Below, one piece after another: positions 17,670 through 27,233 of a stretch of 64,000 nt of DNA; within the stretch, counting starts at the first letter, position 1; each line of letters begins with the position of its first letter. The position numbers were made by a program, and so were the translations under genes. A model generated the notes under the pieces. It saw only the letters and a list, made by a program, of their open reading frames with translations, was not told where the DNA came from and made no database searches. The stretch comes from Saprospiraceae bacterium. GTDB lineage: Bacteria > Bacteroidota > Bacteroidia > Chitinophagales > Saprospiraceae. Location of the stretch: positions 1 through 64,000 of the forward strand of contig JANQSS010000112.1 in the NCBI GenBank assembly GCA_028279185.1, in the 5' to 3' direction.

Positions 17670-20024
17670 ATGAATGCATTAAAAAAAGCGAGTCATGCAG
17701 GAAATAAATTTGCAATAAGTTGGGCAAATTTCGTTATTCGATATAAGTGGGTCGTATTACTCTTGACCTTAGCACTGGCTGTAGGCCTCATGTCTCAAGC
17801 CAAAATGGAATTCGATGGAGATTATCATGTGTTTTTTAGTGAGACAAACCCTGAATTAGAGGCGTTTGACGCACTGCAAGAAAAATACACCAAAGATGAT
17901 AATGTAATCATTGTACTTGCACCGAAAAATAAAAATATTTTCACACGTGAAAATTTAATGGCCATCGAGGAACTTACAAAGGAAGCCTGGAATACACCGT
18001 ATTCTTCTCGTGTAGATGCCATAACCAATTTTCAATATACCCGTGCTGTAGGTGACGACTTATATGTAGATGATCTCGCCTACGAATCCGAGAACAAAAC
18101 AGCGGATGAAATTCGAGAAATTAAGCGAGTGGCTTTGAGTGAACCGCTATTAGTGGATCGCATAATTAATCGCTCTGGAAGTGTTACAGCAATCAATGTT
18201 ACTATGCGACTACCTGGTGAAGACAGCGCCACAGAAATTCCCGAGGTAACGGAAGCCACAAGAAGCATGATTTCGAGCTTTCAAGAGAAATATCCAAACT
18301 TCGATATTTATACAACAGGTGTTGTACCTCTCAACACTGCCTTTTTTGAATCTTCCCAAAAAGATTTGGCCCTTATTGGTATCATGATGTTGCTCGTAAT
18401 CGTGGTAACATTACTACTAACGAAAAATATATTTGCCACGATAGCCACATTTTTTGTCGTAATTTTTTCCATCGCCAGTGCAGCAGGATTTATTGGAATT
18501 ACGGGAATTAAATTAACGCCGCCTTCTTCCGTATTTCCTACCATGATATTGACACTGGCGGTCGCTGACAGTATCCATATCCTTATTACCATGCTTCAAA
18601 AAGTAAGACGAGAAGGGCTTTCCAAAACTGGCGCGCTGGTTGAAAGTATGAGACTGAATTTTATGCCGGTATTCATTACAAGTTTAACCACAGTTATTGG
18701 TTTTTTGACAATGAACTTTGGCGATGTACCGCCGTTTTGGCACCTTGGAAATATCACTGCTTTTGGTATGTCAATGGCATTTTTGTACTCCACAACAACA
18801 TTGCCCGCTTTAATGGCAATATTCCCAATGTGGCGATCAAAAAAGGCTAAAACTAAGCAAACTAAAAAAGGTCTTTATTCACGACTTGGAGAATTTGTCG
18901 GTAGAAATCCAGTTCCATTAACCATTATTTCTTTGGCAATAATTGGACTACTCACGTATTTGGCATCAAGGAATGAGTTTAATGATGAGTTTGTCGAGTA
19001 CTTTGATACTTCTGTAAAATTTAGAACAGATAGCGATTTTATCAATGATACGTTGACAGGATTCTATAACGTTGAATTTTCGGTCGGTAGTGGTGAAAGC
19101 GGTGGAATCAATAGTCCAGCTTACCTCAACAAACTCAACGAGTTTGAATCATGGTTGACGAATCAACCAGAAGTCGTCCATGTCAATGCCTTTAGTGAAG
19201 TTGCCCGCCGCGTCAACAGGTCAATGCACGGTGATGATCCAACATATTATAAAATTCCGGAAACGCGGGAAGAAGCCGCACAGTATTTATTACTTTACGA
19301 ACTTTCACTGCCTTTTGGACTTGATTTAAATAACCAAATTAACGTGGACAAATCAGAAACCAGGTTGACTGCTACGGTCAAAAATTTGGGTTCTGTCGAA
19401 ATGGTGGCATTTGCTGAACGCGCTGAGAAGTGGTTAAAAGATAATGCACCTGAGCCAATGCACGCGCTTGGCGTAAGTCCTACATTGATGTTTTCCAAAC
19501 TTGGCTTTAGACAGGCAAACAGTATGGTCAAAGGCAACATTATCGCCTTAATTCTGATTTCTTTGGTGCTGATTTTCGCATTGAGAAGTATCAAACTAGG
19601 AGCATTGAGCATTATTCCAAATGTGGCTCCTGTGCTCGTAGGATTTGGTATATGGTATGTATACATGGGTACTATTAACGTAGGAATGGTAATCGTGTTT
19701 GGCATGACGTTAGGTATAATAGTCGATGATACTGTGCACTTTATGAGTAAGTTTTTGCGCGCTCGTCGCGAGCTAGGTTATGAAGCTAGGCAAGCCGTAA
19801 TCTATGCGTTTGAGACTGTCGGTCGTGCTCTTGTTACCACAACATTGGTACTACTTGCAGGATTTATAGTCCTTTCTACCTCAGCTTTCGCGTTGAATAG
19901 TTATATGGCCCGTATTACGGTCATTATCATTCTATCTGCGCTAATTATTGATTTTATATTACTGCCTGCACTGCTAATATTATTCTATCCAGAAAAAAAG
20001 AACGGTGGTATGGCAAACGCATGA
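17670..20024 (+). CDS. RND superfamily exporter (MMPL/HpnN-like)
   Basis: An inner-membrane transporter of 784 aa with a duplicated layout: one N-terminal membrane helix (about residues 27-48), a periplasmic domain, five helices, then a second copy. The membrane blocks are visible in LIGIMMLLVIVVTLLL and in ALILISLVLIFAL, and the GXXXD-type segment appears twice (LTLAVADSIH and MTLGIIVDDTVH). The family moves lipids, hopanoids or other hydrophobic molecules. It follows a TetR regulator by 65 bases and precedes a LolA-like protein by 36 bases. These suggest an envelope lipid or hydrophobe export system. Confidence 0.92.
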   Translation: MNALKKASHAGNKFAISWANFVIRYKWVVLLLTLALAVGLMSQAKMEFDGDYHVFFSETNPELEAFDALQEKYTKDDNVIIVLAPKNKNIFTRENLMAIEELTKEAWNTPYSSRVDAITNFQYTRAVGDDLYVDDLAYESENKTADEIREIKRVALSEPLLVDRIINRSGSVTAINVTMRLPGEDSATEIPEVTEATRSMISSFQEKYPNFDIYTTGVVPLNTAFFESSQKDLALIGIMMLLVIVVTLLLTKNIFATIATFFVVIFSIASAAGFIGITGIKLTPPSSVFPTMILTLAVADSIHILITMLQKVRREGLSKTGALVESMRLNFMPVFITSLTTVIGFLTMNFGDVPPFWHLGNITAFGMSMAFLYSTTTLPALMAIFPMWRSKKAKTKQTKKGLYSRLGEFVGRNPVPLTIISLAIIGLLTYLASRNEFNDEFVEYFDTSVKFRTDSDFINDTLTGFYNVEFSVGSGESGGINSPAYLNKLNEFESWLTNQPEVVHVNAFSEVARRVNRSMHGDDPTYYKIPETREEAAQYLLLYELSLPFGLDLNNQINVDKSETRLTATVKNLGSVEMVAFAERAEKWLKDNAPEPMHALGVSPTLMFSKLGFRQANSMVKGNIIALILISLVLIFALRSIKLGALSIIPNVAPVLVGFGIWYVYMGTINVGMVIVFGMTLGIIVDDTVHFMSKFLRARRELGYEARQAVIYAFETVGRALVTTTLVLLAGFIVLSTSAFALNSYMARITVIIILSALIIDFILLPALLILFYPEKKNGGMANA

Positions 20025-20060
20025 AATTCATAAATTTTAAAATAAACTAAATAATCTATA

Positions 20061-20834
20061 ATGAAATTATCAATCTTATTTTCTTTTATAATGTCAATGA
20101 CCGTTTTACTTTCAGCCCAATCACCAGAAGAACGTGGATTGGAAATAGCGAAATTGGCAGAAGCTGCTGATGAGGGCTTTGGAAGCTCCAAAGTTGAATT
20201 AAAAATGACGTTAAAAAATAAAAATGGTCAGACGAGCGAACGTTTTTTAACAAACCAAACACTTGAATTGATAGAAGATGGAGATAAATCGCTGATTGTT
20301 TTTAATAGTCCAAAAGATGTAAAAGGAACGGCCACATTGACTTTCACACATAAAGAAGGAGCTGATGATCAATGGTTGTATTTACCCGCCCTGTCTCGTG
20401 TCAAACGAATCGCATCCAATAATAAATCGGGACCTTTCGTCGGAAGCGAATTCGCTTATGAAGATTTATCCTCTCAGGAAGTTGAAAAATATACATATAA
20501 ATTTCTAAAAGAAGAAGGTCCGTTATTATATGTGGAACAATTCCCAGTTGACCCAAAGTCCGGTTATACAAGACGAATCGTAGTTTACAATAAAGACAAG
20601 GGGTATCGACAAGAATCTACGGAGTTTTATGATCGGAAAAATTCATTGCTAAAGACACTGACATTATCTGACTATACTTTATATAAAAATAAATTTTGGC
20701 GAGCCAGTACCTTTGTAATGGTCAACCACCAAAGTAATAAAGAGACAACACTGGAATTTAGTGACTATAATTTTGATACGGACTTGTCCGATGAAGATTT
20801 TACAGAAGCAGCATTAATTCGAGCTGGAAGTTAA
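20061..20834 (+). CDS. LolA-like outer membrane lipoprotein-sorting protein
   Basis: A 257-residue periplasmic protein with an N-terminal signal peptide (cleavage near LLSAQ). The core matches the LolA-like family found next to MMPL exporters, with the segments GTATLTFTHKEGADDQWLYLPAL and RRIVVYNKDKGY. LolA folds bind acyl chains in a half-barrel, so this may shuttle the hydrophobic substrate of the adjacent exporter. It lies between the exporter and a beta-barrel protein. True lipoprotein sorting is not implied. Confidence 0.87.
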   Translation: MKLSILFSFIMSMTVLLSAQSPEERGLEIAKLAEAADEGFGSSKVELKMTLKNKNGQTSERFLTNQTLELIEDGDKSLIVFNSPKDVKGTATLTFTHKEGADDQWLYLPALSRVKRIASNNKSGPFVGSEFAYEDLSSQEVEKYTYKFLKEEGPLLYVEQFPVDPKSGYTRRIVVYNKDKGYRQESTEFYDRKNSLLKTLTLSDYTLYKNKFWRASTFVMVNHQSNKETTLEFSDYNFDTDLSDEDFTEAALIRAGS

Positions 20835-20890
20835 CTCCAGGCATATTCGAATTTTGTAAAATACAACAGCTTTTTTTACTCACTCATAAG

Positions 20891-22168
20891 ATGGCCATGA
20901 TGAACTTGCACCGCAAACACATCATCTTGTTTGAAAAGGTGGTATCAATTGATCGCGCTTGTCGCTATGTTTTGGTTGTATGTTTCTGCATAATTAGTAT
21001 TCTGCATAGCCGAAGCCAAACTTCTATCACAGACAAAAAGCGGATTGAGACAGAATTGGAGATGAAAGTTGAAGCGGAATATCGATATTTCTTTAATGAA
21101 TCAAAGTTCAGTAACCAATACGATCACTTCCCTTCACTTTCCGCGCAACCGGAATTCGGTGCTACTTGGGATGATGGTAATCAAAAGCTTAAGGCCATAG
21201 CTTTTTTCCGATTGGATCGGGATGAAAATCGAACACATGCTGATTTACGTGAATTGTATTACCTAAAAAGCAAAAACAGGTGGACCGCAAGCATTGGGTT
21301 CAAAAAGTTGTATTGGGGTGTAATTGAAAGTAATCACCTTGTCGACATCATTAACCAAACTGATGCTGTAGAATCATTCGACGGAGAAAAAAAATTGGGT
21401 CAACCGATGCTTCAATTTACATACATCACAAAAAAAATGGGAACGATTGATGCTATTTATATGCCTTATCATAGAAAGCGAGCCTTTAATGGTGAACATG
21501 GCAGACTTCGATTTGGCACAGTACTCGACAAGGATGATCTTTCCTATGAGAGTGACGCCGAAGAATGGCACCAAAATTTTGCATTGCGTTGGAAACATTA
21601 TGTAGGCATTGTTGACATTGGCTTATCTCATTTTTATGGAAATGGCCGAGAACCATTATTTGAAGTCGATCAGACCGGAAATATTAATGCCTTTTATCCG
21701 ATAATTAATCAGTCCGGACTGGACTTGCAGATTACACACAGCGCTTTTCTCTGGAAATTGGAGTCGATATACCGACATGCAAAAGCACAGGATTTTTTTG
21801 CGGCAGCCGCCGGAGTGGAATATACATTTAGCAATATTGATCATAACGGACTGGACATAGGCCTGCTGGTTGAGTATCTCTATGACGAACGGGATGAATT
21901 AGCCCTTACCGGTCTCCAAAATGATCTATTTTTCGGCAGCCGAATTGCATTCAATGATATAAATGATACGTCCATACTAATCGGTGGTATTGCCGACTTG
22001 GACAAATCGTCCAAAATATTCAGCTTGGAGGCATCTCGTCGATTTGGTTCAAATTGGACTGCCGAAATCGAAGCACGACTATTCAGTGATATAGATGATG
22101 ACGAGTTTATTCTGTTAAATTTTGCCGAAGACAGTTTTTTACGACTCGCTATAGCCCGATTTTTCTAA
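20891..22168 (+). CDS. Putative outer-membrane beta-barrel protein
   Basis: A 425-residue protein whose N-terminal hydrophobic stretch (YVLVVCFCIISIL, then SRSQ) looks like a signal sequence preceded by a long positively charged lead; a later start is possible. The rest alternates charged and aromatic residues and ends in a barrel-type Leu-Arg-Leu-Ala-Ile-Ala-Arg-Phe-Phe strand, typical of outer-membrane proteins. It resembles the porin-like partner found with MMPL and LolA-like genes in other bacteria, which suggests an outer-membrane exit for the same system. The family is not firmly recognised. Confidence 0.65.
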   Translation: MAMMNLHRKHIILFEKVVSIDRACRYVLVVCFCIISILHSRSQTSITDKKRIETELEMKVEAEYRYFFNESKFSNQYDHFPSLSAQPEFGATWDDGNQKLKAIAFFRLDRDENRTHADLRELYYLKSKNRWTASIGFKKLYWGVIESNHLVDIINQTDAVESFDGEKKLGQPMLQFTYITKKMGTIDAIYMPYHRKRAFNGEHGRLRFGTVLDKDDLSYESDAEEWHQNFALRWKHYVGIVDIGLSHFYGNGREPLFEVDQTGNINAFYPIINQSGLDLQITHSAFLWKLESIYRHAKAQDFFAAAAGVEYTFSNIDHNGLDIGLLVEYLYDERDELALTGLQNDLFFGSRIAFNDINDTSILIGGIADLDKSSKIFSLEASRRFGSNWTAEIEARLFSDIDDDEFILLNFAEDSFLRLAIARFF

Positions 22169-22196
22169 AATTATTTTAACCTTTTAAACATAAATT

Positions 22197-22934
22197 ATGA
22201 ATATTTCAATTAAAGACAAGGTGTCGCTTGTTAGCGGAGCTAATAGAGGCATTGGAAGAGCAATTGCGGTAGCGTTGCTTGAAAATGGTGCAAAAAAAGT
22301 ATATGCCGGAGCCAGAAAACCAAGTACCGTTGATGACTTGAAATCAACTTATGGTGACAGACTTGTTCCGGTTCGCTTGGATGTAACGGATGATGCGTCA
22401 ATAAAAAGTGCTGCTGAAGTTGCATCAGACGTTGATATTCTATTCAATAATGCGGGTGTATTAATTCCGGGAAATTTTCTACAGGGAAATTTATTAGAAA
22501 GTCTGAGAACAAACTTGGACGTCAATTTATGGGGATTAATAAAACTAACTGATGCTTTCTTAAGCTCTCTAATGGAAAGAGAACAAGCCGCCATCGTAAA
22601 TGTAAGTTCTCTGGCTGGCCTCGCGAATATGCCACTGGGCCTGACTTATTCGATATCAAAAGCGGCGGTGCACAGCACGATCCAGGGTCTTAGAGGTGAA
22701 CTTGCAGAGACGAATGTTCTTGTTACCGGCGTATACCCAGGACCTATCGATACAGACATGGCAAAAGGATTCGAAATGGATAAAGATTCACCGGAGAAAG
22801 TCGCAAATAAAATTATCGAAGGATTGGAATCCGGGAATTCTTATATATTTCCGGATGTTATGTCAGAGCAGGCTGGCGCAGGCTATATGGCATCGCCGAT
22901 GGCATTGGAAGAACAATTTGCCACCTTTAGGTAG
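22197..22934 (+). CDS. SDR family oxidoreductase
   Basis: A short-chain dehydrogenase of 245 aa with GANRGIG at residues 14-20, NNAG at 84-87, catalytic serine in the NVSS segment near 138, and Tyr151-x3-Lys155 in YSISK. It starts 28 bases after the barrel gene and ends at a strong terminator, so it is the last gene of the TetR-exporter operon. The substrate is unknown. NemR-controlled genes elsewhere include reductases of electrophiles, so an aldehyde or quinone substrate is a reasonable but untested idea. Confidence 0.9.
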   Translation: MNISIKDKVSLVSGANRGIGRAIAVALLENGAKKVYAGARKPSTVDDLKSTYGDRLVPVRLDVTDDASIKSAAEVASDVDILFNNAGVLIPGNFLQGNLLESLRTNLDVNLWGLIKLTDAFLSSLMEREQAAIVNVSSLAGLANMPLGLTYSISKAAVHSTIQGLRGELAETNVLVTGVYPGPIDTDMAKGFEMDKDSPEKVANKIIEGLESGNSYIFPDVMSEQAGAGYMASPMALEEQFATFR

Positions 22935-22950
22935 TGATTAGCCAATTGCA

Positions 22951-23000
22951 CAATAAAAAAACGCCTGTTCTCAGTATATCGGAGCAGGCGTTTTTTTATT
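22951..23000. terminator. Bidirectional intrinsic terminator
   Basis: A perfect inverted repeat with ACGCCTG (22961-22967) and CAGGCGT (22985-22991) is flanked by an A run on the left and a T run on the right. This forms a strong hairpin with a U tail in both directions, and it separates the SDR gene from the convergent cysS. Confidence 0.9.
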
Positions 23001-23159
23001 GTTATAGTTTGATAAATTGTACACAAATTTAATTAAGACAGATGGTGTTCTTATAGTACATTCCTTCCCTACTTCGTCATTTCTTAAACGGCTAGCATTT
23101 TCTCACTGCAACATTACTTCACTCTCCCGACGTGCACAAAATCTTCGTAGCAACAAGCA

Positions 23160-24635
23160 TTACTTAACGCGCCACTCCGTACCATCTTTCCCGTCTTTAA
23201 TTTCAATATTTAATGCAGCAAGTCGGTCGCGAATAGTATCAGAGATCGTCCAATTTTTATCTTCGCGAGCTTGTTGACGTATATCGATTATTAATTCCAT
23301 GACTCCATCCATCGAAGTGGTCGACGAGTCGCCGGGAGGGCGTAATCCGAAAATATCAAAAACCAGGGCATGTGCATTTTCAATTACTTCTTTCAGTGCT
23401 ACCTGACCAATTGTATTTTCCCCATTATTATACTGTGTGTTAACTGCGGTAATAAATTCAAAAAATGCAGCTAATGATTTTGGTGCGTTGAAGTCATCAT
23501 CCATTTCATGGATGGCATTGTGCGTCATGTTGATCCACGTTTCATCCAATTCTCCAGCTCCTTCTATGCCTTTCATTCCTTCTAACCGCTTAATGCCTTC
23601 CATCAAGCGGTGATATCCCTTTTCAGCTGCAAGTAAGGCGTCGTTTGTTATATCCATCGTACTACCATAGTGTGTCTGCAACATAAAAAATCGCACGGTA
23701 TCAGGTGAATAGCCTTGCGTAACATGTTGGCTATCACCAGAAAACAACTCTTCTGGCGATATCGTATTACCGTCACTTTTTGACATTTTCTTGCCATTCA
23801 TTAAAAGCATGTTAGTGTGCAACCAGTATTTGGCTGGTGTACATCCACAGGAGCCCATATTTTGAGCAACTTCATTTTCGTGGTGCGGAAATTTTAAATC
23901 ATTTCCACCGCCATGAATATCAAAATGCTTGCCAAGATATTTGGTACTCATCGCGGAGCATTCAAGATGCCAACCTGGAAATCCTTCCGACCAAGGGGAC
24001 GACCAGCGCATAATGTGATCGGGCTTCGCCTTCATCCAAATGGCAAAATCTGAAGGATGTCGTTTCTCATCCTGATTTTTTAAATCATCTCGTGTTGACG
24101 AAAGCAATTCATCAATTTTCCTGCCAGATAATTGACCATATGTTTTCTGCTCTTTCGCAAATTTTACTGTATCAAAATAAACAGACCCATTTACAACATA
24201 CGCCAAACCATTATTAAGAATATCTTGAACCATTTGTATTTGTTCTGGAATATGACCGGATGCACGAGGTTCAATTGACGGCGTATGTAAATTGAACTTC
24301 CGCATCATATCATGAAAGCGCTCAGCATATTTATGGGCAACTTCCATCGGTTCTAGTTGCGCCAAGCGTGCTCCCTTAGACATGCGATCCTCTCCATCAT
24401 CAAGTAAATGTCCAACATCCGTAATGTTGCGCACATAGCGCACACGATAACCCAGATAAACCAGATATCTATAAATCATATCGAAACTTGAAAACGTTCG
24501 GCAATTTCCAAGATGCACATCATCGTAAACCGTAGGTCCACAAACATACATACCAATGTACCCTTCCTCAAGGGGCTCAAATTTTTCTTTTCGCCTCGTT
24601 AAACTGTTCTGAACGTGCAAATTATGTGCTTTCAT
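23160..24635 (-). CDS. cysS: Cysteine--tRNA ligase
   Basis: Charges tRNA-Cys in the cytosol. The start at 24635 ([19 protein letters not shown]) is chosen because the family N-terminus begins there; the open frame extends 22 codons further. The signature HLGN (HIGH motif) follows CGPTVYD near the start, and the KMSKS motif is KMSKSDGN. Zinc-site residues appear in CGPT, in WHLECSAM and in FPHHENE. The length of 491 aa is normal. It is divergent from the hmgA operon, with 179 bases between the two starts. Confidence 0.95.
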   Translation of the reverse strand: MKAHNLHVQNSLTRRKEKFEPLEEGYIGMYVCGPTVYDDVHLGNCRTFSSFDMIYRYLVYLGYRVRYVRNITDVGHLLDDGEDRMSKGARLAQLEPMEVAHKYAERFHDMMRKFNLHTPSIEPRASGHIPEQIQMVQDILNNGLAYVVNGSVYFDTVKFAKEQKTYGQLSGRKIDELLSSTRDDLKNQDEKRHPSDFAIWMKAKPDHIMRWSSPWSEGFPGWHLECSAMSTKYLGKHFDIHGGGNDLKFPHHENEVAQNMGSCGCTPAKYWLHTNMLLMNGKKMSKSDGNTISPEELFSGDSQHVTQGYSPDTVRFFMLQTHYGSTMDITNDALLAAEKGYHRLMEGIKRLEGMKGIEGAGELDETWINMTHNAIHEMDDDFNAPKSLAAFFEFITAVNTQYNNGENTIGQVALKEVIENAHALVFDIFGLRPPGDSSTTSMDGVMELIIDIRQQAREDKNWTISDTIRDRLAALNIEIKDGKDGTEWRVK

Positions 24636-24703
24636 AGCCGCGAAAATAGGCAAAAGGCTATAGTTGTGGTGTTCTTCGCCTGTGAAAAAAAAGCGCATCA
24701 AGG

Positions 24704-24734
24704 TTCTCTTCAGACGTAAAAAAACATATATTTG
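24704..24734 (+). promoter_or_regulatory. Putative promoter of the hmgA operon
   Basis: TATATTTG at 24727-24734 is an exact -7 match, with TTC 20 bases upstream in the -33 position (one mismatch to TTG). The leader to the hmgA start would be about 75 bases, long enough for a regulator site, but I saw no clear palindrome for the operon's own MarR protein. Confidence 0.5.
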
Positions 24735-24814
24735 TCATAGCAACTATTAGTACAACAATCAATCGATTTTTTTTCGCTTTAATTGCTGTATAATCAACTA
24801 TAAATCATATTCTT

Positions 24815-25975
24815 ATGCCTATTTATCATAGGTTGGGTAATCTACCTGCCAAGCGACATACCGTATTCGAAAAACCAAATGGAGGCCTACACTATGAACA
24901 ACTTTTTGGAACAATTGGATTTGACGGCATGTCTTCATTGCTTTATCACCTGCATCGCCCGACGCAGGTCCAATCTGTGGCGAGGCCTAAGAACGTTCAA
25001 CCTGACATTGCCGTCGAACACAACCTCACTGCCCGTATGTTAACCACGTTCGATGTACCAGCGTCGGATGATTATTTGGAAAGTCGCATGCCTTTACTTG
25101 TAAACAATGATATTCATATCGGATCAGCGGCTCCACGAAAATCCTTGCGGGATTATTTCTATAAAAATGCAGATGCAGATGAAATGCTGTTTATCCATAG
25201 AGGCAGTGGGACGCTGCGTACGTTTGTGGGAAATATTGAATTTGAATACGGAGATTACTTAATTATTCCTCGAGGGATGATTTATCAAATTGAATTTAAT
25301 TCGGAAGACAATCGTATTTTATATGCAGAATCTTTTCATCCTATTTATACACCAAAAAGATATAGAAACTGGTTTGGACAATTACTAGAGCATTCACCGT
25401 ATTGCGAGCGTGACTATAAATTACCTCAGAAATTGGAGACACATGACGAGGAAGGTGAATTTTTAATTAAAATAAAAAAGGAAGGGCATCTTCATGAATT
25501 AATATATCAAACACACCCATTTGATGTAGTCGGTTGGGATGGTTATAATTTTCCGTATGGCTTTTCGATTCATAATTTCGAACCTATAACAGGTCGTGTG
25601 CATCAACCACCGCCGGTCCATCAAACATTTGAAACATCGGCATTTGTCGTTTGTTCGTTCTGCCCGAGGTTGTACGATTATCACCCGAAAGCGATTCCAG
25701 CACCATATAATCACAGTAACATCGATTCTGACGAAATGCTTTATTATGTAGACGGTGATTTTATGAGTAGAAATCATGTCGACCAAGGTTATATTTCTTT
25801 ACATCCTGCAGGAATCCCGCATGGTCCGCACCCCGGAGCATATGAGCGCAGCATAGGTCAAAAGTCGACCGAAGAACTGGCCGTGATGATTGATACATTT
25901 AGACCACTGAAAATTACCAAAGCAGCCCTGGATATTGATGATGGAAAATATTTTAAGTCTTGGATTGAGGAATAA
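24815..25975 (+). CDS. hmgA: Homogentisate 1,2-dioxygenase
   Basis: Opens the ring of homogentisate to maleylacetoacetate in tyrosine breakdown, using iron. The cupin-type core holds His300, Glu307 (in the NHSNIDSDEMLYYVDG segment) and His336 (PAGIPHGPHPG), which sit where the iron ligands are expected. At 386 aa it is shorter than the human-type enzyme (about 440) and matches the shorter bacterial form. It is the first gene of a complete tyrosine catabolic operon, together with hpd and fahA, which secures the call. Confidence 0.93.
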   Translation: MPIYHRLGNLPAKRHTVFEKPNGGLHYEQLFGTIGFDGMSSLLYHLHRPTQVQSVARPKNVQPDIAVEHNLTARMLTTFDVPASDDYLESRMPLLVNNDIHIGSAAPRKSLRDYFYKNADADEMLFIHRGSGTLRTFVGNIEFEYGDYLIIPRGMIYQIEFNSEDNRILYAESFHPIYTPKRYRNWFGQLLEHSPYCERDYKLPQKLETHDEEGEFLIKIKKEGHLHELIYQTHPFDVVGWDGYNFPYGFSIHNFEPITGRVHQPPPVHQTFETSAFVVCSFCPRLYDYHPKAIPAPYNHSNIDSDEMLYYVDGDFMSRNHVDQGYISLHPAGIPHGPHPGAYERSIGQKSTEELAVMIDTFRPLKITKAALDIDDGKYFKSWIEE

Positions 25976-26027
25976 GACTTTTGAAAACTATTGAATAATA
26001 TAAATATAACTTTTAAAAATAAAAATT

Positions 26028-27155
26028 ATGTTGACCGATACATTACCTAAATTGTACGATGAGGCAAAAGATTTCATGCCAATTCTCGGTACTGATTACA
26101 TCGAAATTTATTGCAGTAATGCAAAGCAAGCTGCTCATTACTATAAGTCCGCATTTGGATTTTCATCACTTGCCTATGCCGGACTGGAAACGGGCAATCA
26201 GGAATTTGAGTCCTATGTTGTCGTACAGGATAAAATTCGGCTTGTCTTAACATCACCTTTAAGAAGCGGGACAGAAGTAGGAAGACATATCGACAAACAC
26301 GGTGACGGCGTCAAGGTCACGGCATTGTGGGTTGATGATGCCACTTATGCCTATAATGCAGCTATGGAACGTGGAGCCACATCATACATGGAACCATTGA
26401 CGGAAGAAGACGATCATGGAAAAGTGGTGCGTTCCGGAATCTATACGTATGGAGAAGTTGTACACATATTCGTGGAGCGTAAGGCATACAACGGAGTATT
26501 TTTGCCGGGATATCAAGAATGGAATACGCGATACAATCCGGAATCAGTTGGATTAAAATATGTCGATCATATGGTTGGCAATGTCAACTTGGGTCGAATG
26601 AACCATTGGGTCAAATTTTACGAGGAAGTATTGGGGTTCGCTCAAATTTTATCCTTCGATGACAAAGACATATCGACAGAGTATACTGCTTTAATGAGCA
26701 AGGTAATGAGTAATGGCAACGGACGAATTAAGTTTCCCATAAATGAACCGGCACCAGGACTCAAAAAATCACAAGTTGATGAATATTTGGATTTCTATGA
26801 AGGCGAAGGTGTTCAACACATAGCGGTAGCCACTGATGACATAATAAAGACGGTGACCGACTTGCGAAATCGGGGTGTCGAATTTCTTACTATACCTAAC
26901 ACGTATTACGAAGAATTAACCGATCGCGTAGGTCAAATAGACGAAGACATAGAACCCTTGCGAGATTTGGGAATTTTGGTAGATCGCGATGATGAAGGGT
27001 ATTTACTTCAGATATTTACCAGAACTGTGCAGGCGCGACCGACTATGTTCTTTGAAATTATCCAACGCAAAGGTGCACAATCCTTTGGTAAAGGTAATTT
27101 TAAAGCTCTTTTTGTAGCGTTGGAAAAAGAACAAGAATTACGCGGTACACTCTGA
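26028..27155 (+). CDS. hpd: 4-hydroxyphenylpyruvate dioxygenase
   Basis: Converts 4-hydroxyphenylpyruvate to homogentisate. Two vicinal-oxygen-chelate halves are present, and the C-terminal half has the iron ligands His181 (YVDHMVG), His264 (GVQHIAVAT) and Glu343 (FFEIIQR). The C-terminal GNFKALF helix that gates the active site is intact. The length of 375 aa is normal. It follows hmgA by 52 bases. Confidence 0.96.
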   Translation: MLTDTLPKLYDEAKDFMPILGTDYIEIYCSNAKQAAHYYKSAFGFSSLAYAGLETGNQEFESYVVVQDKIRLVLTSPLRSGTEVGRHIDKHGDGVKVTALWVDDATYAYNAAMERGATSYMEPLTEEDDHGKVVRSGIYTYGEVVHIFVERKAYNGVFLPGYQEWNTRYNPESVGLKYVDHMVGNVNLGRMNHWVKFYEEVLGFAQILSFDDKDISTEYTALMSKVMSNGNGRIKFPINEPAPGLKKSQVDEYLDFYEGEGVQHIAVATDDIIKTVTDLRNRGVEFLTIPNTYYEELTDRVGQIDEDIEPLRDLGILVDRDDEGYLLQIFTRTVQARPTMFFEIIQRKGAQSFGKGNFKALFVALEKEQELRGTL

Positions 27156-27233
27156 TCAAATTAATCTTTTAATCACATATTTTTTAACGTCTGTGTCTCA
27201 ACAACATAGCTTGGAGTTAATTAAAATAAATAC

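Noticed and set aside
24636..24701. N-terminal extension of the cysS frame by 22 codons
   Set aside because: The extension has no likeness to the cysteinyl-tRNA synthetase N-terminus, which begins at the internal Met at 24635.
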